NCBI GenBank assembly: GCA_945788205.1
Contig: CALZLE010000511.1
Coordinates: 1-6,915 of the forward strand
Direction: 5' to 3'
Length of the DNA stretch: 6,915 bases
Source: an uncultured Desulfuromonadales bacterium
GTDB taxonomy: Bacteria > Desulfobacterota > Desulfuromonadia > Desulfuromonadales > Geopsychrobacteraceae
Of the stretch, positions 1 to 6,794 are shown in pieces (position 1 is the first letter of the stretch; every line of letters begins with the position of its first letter). The position numbers and the translations under genes were made by a program. Below the pieces are notes generated by a model. The model was not told the DNA's origin. It saw nothing but the letters and a program-made list of their open reading frames with translations, and ran no database searches.

Positions 1-1310
1 ACTGGTGGTGGGATGGTATTTTGTCCAATAGCGATCCGCGCGCAAGCGGTATCGAGGACACTGACAGACTTGTCAGGCAGTTGTCTGCCCGGCAGGTAAC
101 GGTGAGACAGCCGAACCGCGTCTAGCAAAGCTTCGTCGGTCATCATGACGTTATGGTGTTTTTCCAAAAATGGGGCGACTGCGCGCATCATCATCACGGC
201 GGTCGTTTCATCCGGCTCTTCGACTTTGACCACCTGAAAACGGCGCGCCAAGGCGGCATCTTTTTCAAAGTATTTTTTGTATTCCGACCAAGTGGTTGCT
301 GCGATCGTACGTAGCTCGCCCCTGGCCAGTGCCGGTTTCAGAAGATTGGCAGCATCACCGGAGCCTGCGGCCCCGCCGGCACCGATCATGGTGTGCGCTT
401 CGTCTATAAACAGAATAATCGGTACGGGCGAAGCTTTAACCTCATCAATAACCGACTTAAGCCGTTCTTCGAATTCCCCTTTGATTCCAGCCCCGGCCTG
501 CAACAAACCCAGATCGAGGGTGTGAATAGCGACCCCCCGTAGCGGCGGTGGCACATCCCCCTCAACAATCCGCAGGGCAAAGCCTTCGACCACTGCAGTT
601 TTCCCGACCCCTGCTTCACCTGTGAGTATCGGATTGTTCTGCCGTCGACGGATCAGGATATCGACCATCTGGCGGATTTCGAAATCCCGCCCTAGAACTG
701 GGTCGACTTGCCCTTGTCGGGCGCGTTCAGTCAGGTTGATGGTGAACTGGTCAAGAGCCTTAGCACCACCTGCAGGTCCTGCCGCACGCCCCGCCGAAGC
801 TGCAGCGGCCGGAGAGGCAGCAGCGTCTCGGTCTTCCTGCGATCCAGCAGTCAAATCGATAAGGTTTTCCTTTAAGGTGTCGAGCTTGATTTTTTTGAAT
901 TGATCCGAGCTGGTAAACAACGTCCGCGCAGACTCTGCATCACTCAAAAGTGCCAATAGAACATGCCCGGAGCGCGCAGCGCCAGACTGATAATCGACTG
1001 AAGCAAGCAGCCAGGCTTGCTCCACCATCTTGCCAATATTGGGAGACAGCGCCGGAGTCCGCGCATTTCCGGTCTTGAACTCTTCTATCGCTCGACTTAA
1101 ATCACCGATCAAATGGCCTTCGTTAACTTCAAAATAGCGCAGGATCTTTTGCAGGTCGGTATCCGCAGCTTCCAGCAACTTGAGCAGAAAGTGTTCCAGG
1201 TCAACTTCGTAGTGGGTGTGTGACAGGCAGAGTCCGGCAGCCGACTCAAGCGCCTTCCTGCAGGTGCTGTTGAGCTTACCAATCAACGATTTCAGGTTGA
1301 GCTTAGCCAT
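1..1310 (-). CDS. clpV: ClpV (TssH), T6SS sheath-recycling AAA+ ATPase, N-terminal half (runs off the left edge)
   Basis: Hexameric cytoplasmic AAA+ ATPase of the Hsp100/ClpB type that extracts TssC from contracted T6SS sheaths so subunits can be reused. The start is ATG at 1308-1310, six bases after AAGGAGG (1317-1323). 436 complete codons are inside the window, about half the usual 850-900 residues; the rest lies beyond base 1. Residues 1-150 form the Clp N-domain (GKLN and KALESA near the start), the part that in the family binds the TssC N-terminal helix. An Ala/Gly/Pro-rich linker spans roughly 155-183. The first ATPase domain follows, with Walker A GEAGVGKT at 231-238, Walker B LFIDEAH at 300-306, the sensor region TIAATTW at 335-341 and an arginine-finger pair ARRF at 355-358. 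The EYKKYFEKD segment between sensor and finger is typical of ClpV. The second ATPase domain is not visible. It is last in the visible operon, 71 bases after tssG. No frameshift or missing catalytic residue is seen. Confidence 0.96.
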   Translation of the reverse strand, partial: MAKLNLKSLIGKLNSTCRKALESAAGLCLSHTHYEVDLEHFLLKLLEAADTDLQKILRYFEVNEGHLIGDLSRAIEEFKTGNARTPALSPNIGKMVEQAWLLASVDYQSGAARSGHVLLALLSDAESARTLFTSSDQFKKIKLDTLKENLIDLTAGSQEDRDAAASPAAAASAGRAAGPAGGAKALDQFTINLTERARQGQVDPVLGRDFEIRQMVDILIRRRQNNPILTGEAGVGKTAVVEGFALRIVEGDVPPPLRGVAIHTLDLGLLQAGAGIKGEFEERLKSVIDEVKASPVPIILFIDEAHTMIGAGGAAGSGDAANLLKPALARGELRTIAATTWSEYKKYFEKDAALARRFQVVKVEEPDETTAVMMMRAVAPFLEKHHNVMMTDEALLDAVRLSHRYLPGRQLPDKSVSVLDTACARIAIGQNTIPPP

Positions 1311-1316
1311 GGATGG

Positions 1317-1323
1317 CCTCCTT
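1317..1323 (-). promoter_or_regulatory. clpV ribosome binding site
   Basis: AAGGAGG on the minus strand, six bases before the clpV ATG. It is one of the strongest Shine-Dalgarno matches in the window and fixes the clpV start. The 71-base gap it lies in (1311-1381) shows no convincing hairpin with a T-run and no clear promoter, so clpV is probably translated from the operon transcript. Confidence 0.8.
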
Positions 1324-1381
1324 GTTATTTTCAACACACATCAGCAATGAACTTTTCACAAATGCCTACTGCAAAACCCGT

Positions 1382-2416
1382 TCAAGTAACCCGTAAGTCC
1401 TTTTCCGCAAAAGTCAGGCTAGGATTCTGTGGATTATCGAACTCAGGACTCGTCAGCCAGCTGGTCCAGCCCAGCTGCGGAGCATCCGGTCCGGAGTCAC
1501 CCAACACACAGGGTTTGATTTCATCTCTTTTCAAAACCAGTCGCACATCAAATTCAAATTCAATTCCAACCATGTATTTCACCAGCGCAAAGATTGGTTG
1601 CAACATCTTTCCGTTCGGCAGGAAACGTTTGAATTCGACAAAGCTCAACGGACCCAGCTCAACCTGAAACTTGGTCTGACTCTCCCAAACCTGACTACCA
1701 ACCACAGTGTTCACCCCAAGCTGGCCATTCGCTCCGCCCAGTTGTGAAAGATCTTCCAGTTCGAGTGGCAGAACACGGGCAACAAACTGCCTGATATTGG
1801 CTTTGACCCCGGAAAAGTGTTCCACTGATGACCGAATGGCCGACGCTGAGGCCGTATTCCGGGAGAAGTGCCCGCTGTAAAACGTCAGTGACTCTTCGGG
1901 TATACCAATCCGACTCGACAGCCCCGCTGTTCCCAAACCGGTCAAACTGAGAAGGTGCTGAGAGAGACGATCCTTGGCTCCGGACTGGTAGTTTACGGTG
2001 AATCTATGCTTCTTCCAGGCGAGATAAAACAGGCTGATCAGCCGGTGGTGGAACAGATCGAAAAAGGCTTTGAGGGTATGGTCTTTTTTATGTGATCGCT
2101 GTTGTGCCAGCTCTGTGAACCAGTGCGGCAACACACCTGAAGGGCCAATCAAGCCAAGGAAAGTTACTTCCATGTTACTCGGACCAGCATCGGTCCCCTT
2201 GCTTAAGGCTGAAATATCGCTGGCAGGGAATTTCAGATCAGCGGGCACACTGAAGCGGAGTGCCTCGTCTTCAGGCACCAGTGCCTGTCCCAATTTTTTT
2301 TTGTCGGGAGTCAGTGTCTCTAGCAGTTCCACTGCTTTGAAGAAAGAATAACTGTAATACTCTTCAAACAGCTGCTCTGCTACAGAAGAATCTGGTTTCC
2401 GTTTCTTGGTGGCCAC
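1382..2416 (-). CDS. tssG: TssG (VasB/ImpH), T6SS baseplate wedge protein
   Basis: Baseplate component that, with TssE, TssF and TssK, forms the wedge on which Hcp tube and sheath are built. The protein is 344 residues, normal for the family. Signature motifs are visible: FFKAVELLE at 25-33, the glycine-rich GLIGPSGVLP at 88-97 followed by a TE pair at 101-102, a helix-rich FFDLFHHRL stretch shortly after, and a C-terminal LGWTSWL near residue 320, all standard for TssG. The start is GTG (2414-2416); the next methionine is residue 82, past the first conserved motif, so GTG is the only sensible choice. A purine-rich AGAGAAAAGAGA lies about 11 bases upstream as a modest ribosome binding site. 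The first 37 bases overlap the end of tssF in another frame, which suggests translational coupling. The first dozen residues are Lys/Arg-rich and poorly conserved, so the exact N-terminus is the least certain part. Confidence 0.95.
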   Translation of the reverse strand: MATKKRKPDSSVAEQLFEEYYSYSFFKAVELLETLTPDKKKLGQALVPEDEALRFSVPADLKFPASDISALSKGTDAGPSNMEVTFLGLIGPSGVLPHWFTELAQQRSHKKDHTLKAFFDLFHHRLISLFYLAWKKHRFTVNYQSGAKDRLSQHLLSLTGLGTAGLSSRIGIPEESLTFYSGHFSRNTASASAIRSSVEHFSGVKANIRQFVARVLPLELEDLSQLGGANGQLGVNTVVGSQVWESQTKFQVELGPLSFVEFKRFLPNGKMLQPIFALVKYMVGIEFEFDVRLVLKRDEIKPCVLGDSGPDAPQLGWTSWLTSPEFDNPQNPSLTFAEKDLRVT

Positions 2417-4185
2417 TGCTTTAAAATCTCTTTTCTCTGGAGGGTTCTCACCACCAGCTGGGAAAAGGAATTTACTGAAACATACTGCCCAAGAAATCTT
2501 TCCAGCACGCAGGCAAAAAGCATCAGCCCGGTACCGACAAACTTGTCCTCATCTAACGTGATGGTTGTCTGTACCCCACGGCAAAAGGCCGGTCCGACTC
2601 TGCGGGTAACAAACTGTGATTCAAGGGAAACAATCCCGGCAATCTGTTGCTGATTACTGGGAGAATTTTCAAAATCATAAAGTTTCAACAGTTCTTTCAA
2701 GCCGTCCTCACCATCCTGTACGATCGACAGGTAGTTCAGCGACAGGTGAGATATCAAACGCCACTGCAGTGCGCCGCCCAAGGCGGGCCGACAGGCAGGG
2801 GTCGGCTTGATCAAGCTACAAATTCGCGCCACCGGAGCCGCAGATTCCATGTCAAAATCACCCCGCACATCTCCAAATGGTAAACGTGCTGGCAAATCCC
2901 GGTTTGTGCAGGTTACGTTCAACGTTAGAATTTCAACTCCTGGATCAGACGGGGTGAAATCCAAGTCGGTAAAAGAGAGATAAACTTCGGTTCCGTTGTC
3001 CCCTTTTTTGCCTGATGGGCGGCGCTGACTATGCCAGAAAGCGTTATTTTTAGAACTGCTCTCATCTTCAAGGTGGTGACGCAAGGAGTAGAAAGGTTTG
3101 TACTCTGAAACACTGTTGACGGCACCGCCCTTTGCTGCATTAACACGATCCACAGTGTAGATTTCGGTTGCCGTCTGTCGGCGCACATCAGCAATGACCC
3201 GATATTCTGGCTGGCGCTGTTCCAAGCGAATCGGTTCCGCTATGCGTTGAAACAGGTTAACCACCGGCGTGGCATTCAACCTGAAGGTTTCGGCGTTGAC
3301 AACAAGGTTCGACTTTGCTGTTCGATCCAGATAAATACGAATATTCAGTGAGTTGTCTGATACTTCTTTAGTCAAAGTATCAAGCTTATTCAAGTCGAAA
3401 AAAAGAAATTTCTCAGCAAAAACAAAATACTCAAACAACATCAGGTAGCCAGGAAAGGAACGCTTTGAATATGGCAGCAGGTTTTCGTCTTCACCAAAGC
3501 CAACCGGACAGAGGTGATCAGGCGCAAGCGATATTGTTTTCAGTTTTCCGTCAGCAGCCTTGGCTTCCAGTTCCAGATGACAAATATTATTGAACAGCAG
3601 CTCATAAAGATGAAAGATATGTTGAGAAGGTCCGTTAAGAAAAAAGCGCAGTGACTGCCAGTTCAGATCTGAGAGACTTAGCTCGTTAAACGTTTGCAGC
3701 TGCAGGTTAATAACCTGTTGAGCTCCGGGCACAGCGTATTTCGGCTCAGACAAATTGGCGGAAACGATTTCGACAGGCCAGAGATTGACCGGATAACATG
3801 TTGAAAATTCGCAGGGAGTTCCGGCAACTGGCTTTGAGTAAATCTTGGTCCCTTTTTCCACCAGGTAGCCGGCCTCGGAAAGGTTCTGTTTGACCGGATC
3901 GAAACCGACCACAGACATGGACGGAATCGGATTGACATAGTGCGGATAGAGGATATTAAGCAGCGATTCAGTGATTTCAGGAAAATCGTCATCAATTTTC
4001 TTATGAATGCGGCCGCTGATAAAAGCAAAAGCTTCGATCAATCGCTCGGTAAAAGGATCCTCGCACTTGTCCGCTTCAAGCTGTAATCGACCGGCAATTT
4101 TAGGATACTTGCCGGCAAACTCAGCCCCCATTTCACGGATAAAAGTCAGTTCCCGTTCATAATAATTGAGCAGCTTATCATCCAT
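2380..4185 (-). CDS. tssF: TssF (VasA/ImpG), T6SS baseplate wedge protein
   Basis: Largest of the baseplate wedge subunits. In known systems two TssF copies combine with one TssG and one TssE in each wedge, which contacts VgrG and the first Hcp ring in the cytoplasm under the membrane complex. The product is 601 residues, the usual length. The N-terminus is textbook TssF: YYERELTFIREMGAEFA at about 8-24, YPKIAGRL at 27-34, a DPFTERLIEAFAF helix near 43-55, then YPHYVNPIPSM at 80-90. The C-terminal block LERFLGQYVSVNSFSQL and the closing WPPRNG near 592-597 are also characteristic. The start is ATG at 4183-4185. The best Shine-Dalgarno candidate, GAGGGGGA, overlaps the tssE stop codon and sits about 15 bases upstream, a rather long spacing. 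The gene begins 21 bases after tssE and runs 37 bases into tssG. No internal break is seen. Confidence 0.97.
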   Translation of the reverse strand: MDDKLLNYYERELTFIREMGAEFAGKYPKIAGRLQLEADKCEDPFTERLIEAFAFISGRIHKKIDDDFPEITESLLNILYPHYVNPIPSMSVVGFDPVKQNLSEAGYLVEKGTKIYSKPVAGTPCEFSTCYPVNLWPVEIVSANLSEPKYAVPGAQQVINLQLQTFNELSLSDLNWQSLRFFLNGPSQHIFHLYELLFNNICHLELEAKAADGKLKTISLAPDHLCPVGFGEDENLLPYSKRSFPGYLMLFEYFVFAEKFLFFDLNKLDTLTKEVSDNSLNIRIYLDRTAKSNLVVNAETFRLNATPVVNLFQRIAEPIRLEQRQPEYRVIADVRRQTATEIYTVDRVNAAKGGAVNSVSEYKPFYSLRHHLEDESSSKNNAFWHSQRRPSGKKGDNGTEVYLSFTDLDFTPSDPGVEILTLNVTCTNRDLPARLPFGDVRGDFDMESAAPVARICSLIKPTPACRPALGGALQWRLISHLSLNYLSIVQDGEDGLKELLKLYDFENSPSNQQQIAGIVSLESQFVTRRVGPAFCRGVQTTITLDEDKFVGTGLMLFACVLERFLGQYVSVNSFSQLVVRTLQRKEILKQWPPRNGNQILL

Positions 4186-4206
4186 GGTAATTCGTCAATG
4201 TCCCCC

Positions 4207-4683
4207 TCATCCGGTAATGGTGCACAGCCCCCGATTCATATCGAAGAAGGTGTCAAATGCGATCGGCTCAGATATTGGTTCTACATGCAGTAATGCCGTA
4301 ATGCGGAACCTGAGCTTGCGCAGATTCTGTCCATCCGTTTCCAGTTGAACCCTGACGTTCTTTAGACGGGGTTCAAACTTTAGGATCGTTTTCTCAATAT
4401 CCTGACGCAGCTGCTGCTTGATAATGATGCTGTTCGGGTTTTCTGCGGTAAAATCCTTAAGCCCGTAAACAAGCAGGGACTTATTAAGTTCCCGCATTTC
4501 CAGCGAAGGGGCGTCTATCTGCCGACGTGTGTTCAACAAACTTTCCAGGTGCCTGACAACAGAATTCTTAATTGGTCCGACACCCTGGAGACGGTTCTGG
4601 ACCGGTTCACTGGATACTCGCGGTTCCAGATCGATCAACCGGTCCAGAATCGATGCCTGCACATTTAACTGCTGTTCGCTCAT
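4207..4683 (-). CDS. tssE: TssE, gp25-like T6SS baseplate protein
   Basis: Small baseplate protein homologous to phage T4 gp25, which caps the wedge and starts sheath polymerisation. At 158 residues it is a normal to slightly long TssE. Visible motifs are SILDRLID at 11-18, LLNTRR at 49-54, YGLKDFT at 73-79, the hallmark FEPRL with the EPR triad at 104-106, and the C-terminal VEPISEPIAFDTFFD at 134-148. The EPR motif is the conserved gp25 feature needed for sheath attachment. The start ATG (4681-4683) shares its bases with the hcp TGA in an ATGA overlap, and a GAGG four bases upstream lies inside the hcp coding end, so the two are probably translationally coupled. The end is 21 bases before tssF. 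In P. aeruginosa H1 a tagJ gene lies between hcp and tssE; here there is no room for one. Confidence 0.96.
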   Translation of the reverse strand: MSEQQLNVQASILDRLIDLEPRVSSEPVQNRLQGVGPIKNSVVRHLESLLNTRRQIDAPSLEMRELNKSLLVYGLKDFTAENPNSIIIKQQLRQDIEKTILKFEPRLKNVRVQLETDGQNLRKLRFRITALLHVEPISEPIAFDTFFDMNRGLCTITG

Positions 4684-5162
4684 TTCACCTCATTTTCGGC
4701 AATATTGAACTTAAACGGCAAAACCGACCCGCCAGAGCCATCCGGTTTTTGTGGCGTATATTCAAATTCAAACTCGGCAAAGTTGATCGAAATATTTTCA
4801 GTCAGCCGATCCTCGCCGCCGGAGCCACCAGTAGAGACAGAAGAGATCAAACAATCCTTCATCGTCAGCTTGATATATTCCAACGGCTTGTCTCCAGCCT
4901 TGCGGACTGTCAAAAGAGCCTCTTTTACATGCTTGCCGGTTGCCACGTTCTGCAGTAGCTTATGCGAAGCGGAATCGACCCATTTAGTGACACTTATGTC
5001 CTGAAAATTTGCTTTTCCAGAACCACCACCACCACCCATATGCGTGGTCCCGCTCTGCGAGGCACCCCAACTCCAAGCCAGAACATCTATTTCATCTTTG
5101 TGCTTAGCGTCTCTTGCTTCACCCTTTACACCATCAACCTTTAAGAACATATCAACAGCCAT
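4680..5162 (-). CDS. hcp: Hcp (TssD), T6SS inner tube protein
   Basis: Forms hexameric rings that stack into the secreted T6SS tube, carries some effectors in its lumen and is released on firing. At 160 residues it has typical Hcp1-family length. The opening MAVDMFLKVDGVKGEA, then HKDEIDVLAWSWG near 21-33, is the classic Hcp N-terminus. The extended loop holds a run of five glycines at 43-47, followed by the NFQDISVTKWVD segment (52-63). The C-terminal half has a second Gly-rich stretch, then ENISINFAEFEFEY, also standard. There is a single cysteine (Cys104). I chose ATG 5160-5162 because AAGGAG (5171-5176) lies 8 bases upstream. An in-frame TTG two codons earlier is only 2 bases from that site and would add residues the family lacks. 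The protein has no signal peptide, as expected. The gene follows tssC after 130 bases and overlaps tssE by 4. The gap may allow expression separate from tssBC, which is inference. Confidence 0.97.
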   Translation of the reverse strand: MAVDMFLKVDGVKGEARDAKHKDEIDVLAWSWGASQSGTTHMGGGGGSGKANFQDISVTKWVDSASHKLLQNVATGKHVKEALLTVRKAGDKPLEYIKLTMKDCLISSVSTGGSGGEDRLTENISINFAEFEFEYTPQKPDGSGGSVLPFKFNIAENEVK

Positions 5163-5164
5163 TT

Positions 5165-5257
5165 TCAATTCTCCTTATTCTGAAATGCCGCTAGCGGCAG
5201 TTTTAACGACCAGTCCTGCGTCATACCCCAATTGAAAAAGCTAAAAGACTTAGCCAG
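5165..5257 (-). CDS. Possible 30-residue leader ORF upstream of hcp (speculative)
   Basis: I do not recognise this ORF. A strong Shine-Dalgarno match, AAAGGAGG (5263-5270), is followed after five bases by CTG, which would open a 30-codon frame ending in TGA at 5165-5167, two bases before the hcp ATG. The peptide would start AKSFSFFNWG after the initiator and end FQNKEN, with a cluster of aromatic residues near its start and no obvious membrane helix. The hcp ribosome binding site lies in its last codons, the arrangement expected of a translationally coupled leader. Against it: CTG is a rare bacterial start, 30 codons can stay open by chance, and a weak hairpin (5235-5254) lies inside the frame. 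An internal ATG would give only 19 residues, with a poorly placed GGGG as its ribosome binding site. It may equally be a remnant of untranslated leader with a chance purine-rich tract. Confidence 0.15.
   Translation of the reverse strand: MAKSFSFFNWGMTQDWSLKLPLAAFQNKEN
5171..5176 (-). promoter_or_regulatory. hcp ribosome binding site, decides the start codon
   Basis: AAGGAG on the minus strand, 8 bases before the ATG at 5162. The spacing is good for that ATG and far too short (2 bases) for the in-frame TTG at 5166-5168, so the shorter 160-residue Hcp is preferred. Confidence 0.8.
5186..5199. repeat. Perfect 14-base palindrome in the tssC-hcp gap
   Basis: TGCCGCTAGCGGCA reads the same on both strands. 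In RNA it could fold as a five-pair stem with a CTAG loop, flanked on the transcript by AAAAC and TTTC. It ends about 10 bases upstream of the hcp ribosome binding site. It could be an mRNA stability or processing element, a weak attenuator, or a dimeric protein operator. The T-run after it is only three bases, too short for a good intrinsic terminator. Confidence 0.5.
5235..5254 (-). terminator. Weak terminator-like hairpin after tssC
   Basis: On the minus strand GCTAA-GTCTT-TTAGC forms a five-pair stem with a five-base loop, followed directly by TTTTT. The layout is that of an intrinsic terminator, but the stem is short and has only two G-C pairs, so at most partial termination is expected. 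It lies 39 bases after the tssC stop and could reduce tssBC read-through or mark a processing site before hcp. Low confidence. Confidence 0.25.
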
Positions 5258-5292
5258 TTCCGCCTCCTTTCTACAGCCGACTCAAGATACCT

Positions 5293-6789
5293 TTAGCCAC
5301 CAGCAGGTGGAGGTAACTCTGCAACCAAACGTAAAGAAACTGTCAGTTCGTCCAATTGATAATGTGGCTTCAAAAAAGCGACAGCCTTGTAAACACCTGG
5401 CTTTCCGGGCACCTCAACAACATCGACCCGGGCTTCGCGCAACGGGTACTTGGCTTTCATGTCCTGACTGGCATCATCATCGCCCAGGGTGTAATTGTTG
5501 ATCCAACGATTGAGATAATCCTGGGCATTTTGCCGGGTCATAAAACTGCCGACCTTGTCACGCATCATCGACTTCAGATAGTGGGCAAACCTTGAAACTG
5601 CCATGATGTATTGGAGTTGCGATGAAAGTCGAGCGTTGGCGGTGGCGCTGTCGGTGTCATAAACCTTCGCCTTATTCGTCGACTGGGTGCTGAAGAAAGC
5701 CGCATAGTCGGTATCTTTGCAATGCACCAAGGGGATAAAGCCGAGGTCGGCAAACTCCTTTTCCCGACGGTCGGTTATCGCTATCTCGGTCGGGCATTTA
5801 AGTGCGACCTCCCCTTCATCAGTATTAAATGTATGGGTCGGCAACCCTTCGACCAGCCCACCGCCTTCGACACCGCGGATCGCTGCACACCAGTGATACT
5901 TGGCAAAAGCGTCGGTCATTCTGGTTCCAAGCGCATAGGCAGCATTGCCCCAAAGATATTTACTGTGATCGGTCCCATCAACCTGCTCTTCGTAACCGAA
6001 AGACTCGACCGGAACATTGTCCTTCCCATACGGCAGGCGCATCAAGATATGGGGTAGCGCCAAAGCGGTGTAGCGTGAGTCTTCCGACTCACGGAACGAC
6101 TTCCATTTGGCATACTCAACAGTCTGGAATAATTTCGCCAGATCTCTCGGGCCACCCAACTCGGTGAAGCTCTCCCAGTTAAACAACTGCGGAGAAGCCG
6201 CCGAGACAAAGGGGGCATGAGCGGCGGCGGCGACTTCTGAAATCTTTTCTAGTAACGCCATATCCTGCGGATGCGAACTGAACTCGTAGTCGCCGATCAT
6301 GGCACCAAAAGCGGAGCCGCCGAAGGTACCAAATTCATCTTCATAGATTTTCTTGAAGAGCGCCGACTGGTCAAACTCACTGGCACTTTCAAGATCTTTG
6401 AGCAGATCTTTCTTGGAAACATTCATCACCCGGATTTTAAGCTTCTCGCCGGTTTCTGATTGCTGAACGAGATAATTCAGACCACGCCAGGAGCCTTCCA
6501 GCTTTTGAAAATCTGAATGATGCATAATCTCGTTAAGCTGATCCGAGATCAACTTATCAAGCTGGCCAATTCGTGTGTTGATCATCGTTTCAGTATCGGT
6601 TGAAACCGTAATGGTCTCATCCATAACCTGCCCGACAAACTCACTGATGACATCTTTCGCCCAGTTTTTCTGCTCTTCATCACGGACCAGTCGGCCATCC
6701 TCTATGATCTGGTCAAGTAAGCTTTTTTCTTCTTGCGCTCCTTCAGCCGCTGCTGATTCGGCTTGAGCTGCAGCATCTTTTTCTGCCAT
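5293..6789 (-). CDS. tssC: TssC (VipB/ImpD), T6SS contractile sheath large subunit
   Basis: Pairs with TssB to build the cytoplasmic sheath whose contraction drives the Hcp tube outward. At 498 residues it is full length for the family. The first 20 residues are Ala/Glu-rich. LLDQII at 24-29 lies in the N-terminal helix that, in characterised systems, the ClpV N-domain grips once the sheath has contracted. Hallmarks follow: QLNEIMHHSDFQKLEGSWRG, GAMIGDYEF, HAPFVSAASPQLF, ELGGPRDLAKLFQ, and FRESEDSRYTALALPH with MRLPYG. The C-terminal part has LSSQLQYIMAVSRFAHYLK and KYPLREARVDV and closes with PPPAGG. The start is ATG at 6787-6789, with AGGAGG five bases upstream; the tssB stop codon lies inside the same purine tract, so tssB and tssC are almost certainly cotranscribed and coupled. 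No truncation or missing block is visible. Confidence 0.98.
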   Translation of the reverse strand: MAEKDAAAQAESAAAEGAQEEKSLLDQIIEDGRLVRDEEQKNWAKDVISEFVGQVMDETITVSTDTETMINTRIGQLDKLISDQLNEIMHHSDFQKLEGSWRGLNYLVQQSETGEKLKIRVMNVSKKDLLKDLESASEFDQSALFKKIYEDEFGTFGGSAFGAMIGDYEFSSHPQDMALLEKISEVAAAAHAPFVSAASPQLFNWESFTELGGPRDLAKLFQTVEYAKWKSFRESEDSRYTALALPHILMRLPYGKDNVPVESFGYEEQVDGTDHSKYLWGNAAYALGTRMTDAFAKYHWCAAIRGVEGGGLVEGLPTHTFNTDEGEVALKCPTEIAITDRREKEFADLGFIPLVHCKDTDYAAFFSTQSTNKAKVYDTDSATANARLSSQLQYIMAVSRFAHYLKSMMRDKVGSFMTRQNAQDYLNRWINNYTLGDDDASQDMKAKYPLREARVDVVEVPGKPGVYKAVAFLKPHYQLDELTVSLRLVAELPPPAGG

Positions 6790-6794
6790 GGCAT

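Noticed and set aside
404..619. A 71-codon minus-strand frame overlapping clpV
   Set aside because: It covers the Walker A to Walker B region in another frame; the clpV frame is clearly the coding one.
277..903. Plus-strand open frames within the clpV region (277-525, 622-903)
   Set aside because: They lie antisense to strongly conserved ClpV coding sequence with Walker A and B motifs, and their translations are low-complexity Arg/Ala/Ser-rich with no family features.
1311..1381. Terminator or promoter between tssG and clpV
   Set aside because: No stem with adequate pairing followed by a T-run, and no well-spaced -35/-10 pair. The only clear signal is the clpV ribosome binding site.
5019..5039. 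GGT trinucleotide run in hcp as a phase-variable repeat
   Set aside because: It has about five copies and a three-base unit, so slippage would not shift the frame. Gly-rich loops at this place are normal in Hcp.
4572..5235. Plus-strand open frames opposite tssE and hcp (4572-4958, 4705-5004, 4962-5144, 5044-5235)
   Set aside because: They mirror tssE and hcp codons on the other strand and lack credible ribosome binding sites.
5200..5292. Sigma-54 promoter upstream of hcp
   Set aside because: A TGGC followed by TTTTAGC looks suggestive, but the GG to GC spacing is 12 rather than 10 bases and the -12 element lacks TTGC.
5232..6167. Plus-strand open frames opposite tssC (5232-5501, 5356-5595, 5722-6057, 5829-6167)
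   Set aside because: All are antisense shadows of the conserved TssC frame. The one starting at 5232 begins in the tssC-hcp gap but extends into tssC and has no recognisable protein character.
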